Below are positions 62,120 through 64,000 of a stretch of DNA of 64,000 nucleotides, in pieces. Both the position numbers and the translations under genes were made by a program. Every line of letters begins with the position of its first letter. The first letter of the stretch is position 1. The stretch is from contig JAOALB010000110.1 in the NCBI GenBank assembly GCA_025331125.1, positions 124,001 to 188,000 of the forward strand, read 5' to 3'. The notes beneath the pieces are model-generated. The model had not been told where the DNA came from, did no database searches, and saw only the letters and a program-made list of their open reading frames with translations. This DNA comes from Mycogone perniciosa. Taxonomy: Eukaryota; Ascomycota; Sordariomycetes; Hypocreales; Hypocreaceae.

Positions 62120-64000
62120 ACTGGCTGTCTATCGCATAAAGCGTTCTGCCTATGCGACCACTATTTTCAGCCTGAAGTGCTGGCAGAACCCCCTGATCTG
62201 GTTAAGTGGTATTTTCATGTGTTTTTATTGTGCCTGCAACATGTGGGATGGTCGGGGGTTTGGTGTGCCCATTCATTCCACTCGACTCTGAGGGATCCAA
62301 CGACCCTCACAACGCTATTTATGAGTAGGGCGTTCTTTTTTCGAGGATTGTTTTGACTCTTGATGTACCGATAAAGTCTATTCTCCCCTCAAGAACCGCT
62401 TGGTTACCTTCCACATGCTGTCCACCATAGAAGGGACCCCAAATTCTCCGCTACCTGTGGTCACATGTGCTATGCACCGGCTTCAGACACGTTTCGTGTT
62501 CCCGTAAACGGCGGTGCCGTTCTCCGGCTTTACAGAACACTTGCCCCCACGACTGGAGCCAACACAATGGAAGTGTGAGTTCTCGATGTTCCAGGCGGGC
62601 TCTCCTGGCTTGTGTCTGTTGATGAGACCAAGTGGATTACACGCGCGTCACGCTGCAAGAAGTTGTTGCGTCTCTCAAAGCAGTTGTGTTATTCGCGTGG
62701 ACGCGCAACTTGGGACGCTGGGCGAGACAGGGCGATGTTGGTGTGTTCCGTGGGTACTCGTCGGGAAGGGCGCAGAGGAGCGTGCGATGGAACTCTGGCG
62801 GTTGTCCATGCTATGCGTGTTGCTGCGACCGAGGACATAGTATTCATGCGTTCGTAGTTACGCTCGAACTATGTCACTTGAACAACAGAGCGAGAGCGAT
62901 GCGGCGATCCGCCTCGCGCAGGGCGTCACTTGCTGTCACTTGCCAGCAAACGCATCCGACTCGTTGAATGGGGGTCGACAACGACGTGCGAGCGTAGAAG
63001 AAGATGCATACCCTGTTCCCCTCCTGTAATGTGAGCTCATAATGACTTTGGGACCTCCCTCCGACAACCATGAACAAGGACGGATCACTCACCAACCATG
63101 TCTCTGGTGAGATCCTGTCGGGAAGGTGCCCCATCCTGAAGGTCTAAAGACGGTCCGACTCAAGCGTGCCCAACGAGCATGGCAAACTAATAAATGCTAG
63201 TCACGATTTTCGGGGAATGTTTAGAAAAATTCAAGATCCACGTGGCATCCATAGGGCTGACTTCTCTTGTCCTTTTCTTCCTTCATACCTGGACCAATAG
63301 ATAGATCATGATGCCGATGCTATTTTTGGGCAGTGTTGCTGAATAATATGGCTACTCCGCAGTTTGTAAGACTACTTACTACGTCTAAATGGTTGAGGCT
63401 TGCTTAGTTGCAGGAATCAACAGGATAATAATATTACCCGGCAATATTAGGTATCCTGATGCGATCTTTAGGACAGGTAAGGTTTCATTTTGCGCCCAAC
63501 GGTTTGAACCTCCTCTTTTAGCGCTTAGTCATTGTCTCGTTGAATGCGCCTCTTTTCCCTGGTTTCTCATGATATTTGTGGATTGTTATTTTCCGTGAGA
63601 AGCTATGCAACGCCTTCCGCCGCAATTCCGCAATTCCGCCATTCAGTAATTCAGTAATTCAGTAATTCAGGGTCAGCAATGCGATGGATATAATATTATT
63701 ATTAGGCTTGGATGGGTTGAGCATTTAGCATACGACTAAGCACATTGGGGGCGCAGGATCACGACAGGGTTTTGAGCCACATTGCCATGTCTCTACGGAG
63801 TAGCCTGAGCAAAAGAAATAGCTCCTGGTACTAGTACAGAGGGACTGAGCACCGATAATGCGTTTTGCTAGTCTCATGAGATTCTGCGAGTCATTTCGAA
63901 CTGTCGTAGTATGTATGCCTAACTCAAGATAGGGTGAATGGAACCACGAGGCCGGAGTCGTATCCGGAAATATGGCACGGGGGTCCGCAATCCGTTTGCG
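62120..64000. other. Intergenic region, no supported gene
   Basis: Open frames between about 62514 and 62970 overlap each other in all three plus frames and show no recognisable domain; the sequence there is locally more GC-rich than its surroundings. A TACGGAGTA motif is at 63794-63802. No gene, tRNA or transposon ends were recognised, and the window ends inside non-coding sequence. Confidence 0.5.
63621..63670. repeat. 8-bp minisatellite with two unit types
   Basis: Period-8 array of 6.25 units: CGCAATTC twice, a transitional CGCCATTC, then AGTAATTC three times plus two bases. The shared NNNNATTC core shows that one array changed unit type along its length. Confidence 0.92.

Noticed and set aside
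62514..62967. Overlapping frames of 81-111 residues as a gene
   Set aside because: Three frames are open together because of base composition; no domain, conserved motif or intron structure supports any one of them.

Overview
This window is filamentous ascomycete DNA, most likely from the order Hypocreales and probably the Trichoderma / Hypomyces / Sepedonium group. The evidence is: short introns (53-80 bp) with GT...AG ends and CTAAC-like branch points, moderate GC content, abundant TACGGAGTA-type motifs between genes, and above all an enormous peptaibol-type non-ribosomal peptide synthetase (NRPS). The species cannot be fixed from the sequence alone.

Layout. Bases 1-3862 are essentially non-coding, apart from one weak orphan exon-like fragment on the minus strand (about 1648-1917). 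Bases 3863-56015 are one plus-strand gene with three exons and two small introns, both inside the acyltransferase part; the third exon is 51.1 kb long without interruption. The predicted protein is 17,342 residues: acyltransferase (AT) - carrier (ACP) - fifteen C-A-T modules - terminal NAD(P)-dependent reductase (R). Bases 56878-58000 hold a three-exon glutathione S-transferase of the glutathionyl-hydroquinone reductase (Xi/ECM4) type. Bases 58693-62119 hold a decayed gene for a large fungal protein with a 2-oxoglutarate/Fe(II) oxygenase-like domain, broken by several frameshifts and stops. The rest is intergenic, with a small 8-bp minisatellite near the right end.

How it should work. The AT/ACP loader should prime the line with a short acyl group (acetyl is the inference). 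Fifteen modules then add fifteen residues, and the reductase releases the chain as a C-terminal amino alcohol. This is the logic of peptaibols such as the TEX1 products. All 15 condensation domains keep HHxxxDG, all 15 adenylation domains keep their core motifs, and all 16 carriers keep the GGDS serine. No epimerisation, N-methylation or thioesterase domain is visible, so the enzyme looks intact and linear.

The binding-pocket codes I read put Aib/Iva-type domains (DLG[YF]L[AC]G[VC]FK) at modules 2, 3, 7, 8, 9 and 12. One shared code (DGGM[IV]GGNYK) is at 6, 10 and 14, and DVLFCGLICK is at 13. My preferred reading is Ac-X1-Aib-Aib-Leu/Val/Ile-X5-Gln-Aib-Aib-Aib-Gln-Leu/Val/Ile-Aib-Pro-Gln-Xol. 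This resembles a one-residue-shifted, Pro-containing relative of the ampullosporins (15-residue peptaibols of Sepedonium). A competing reading makes positions 6, 10 and 14 proline, matching the 4-residue Pro spacing of short Trichoderma peptaibols. A 15-module synthetase with an AT-only loader is the most unusual object here. I know the 14-module and 18-20-module classes; I do not recall a described 15-module one, but I could not search.
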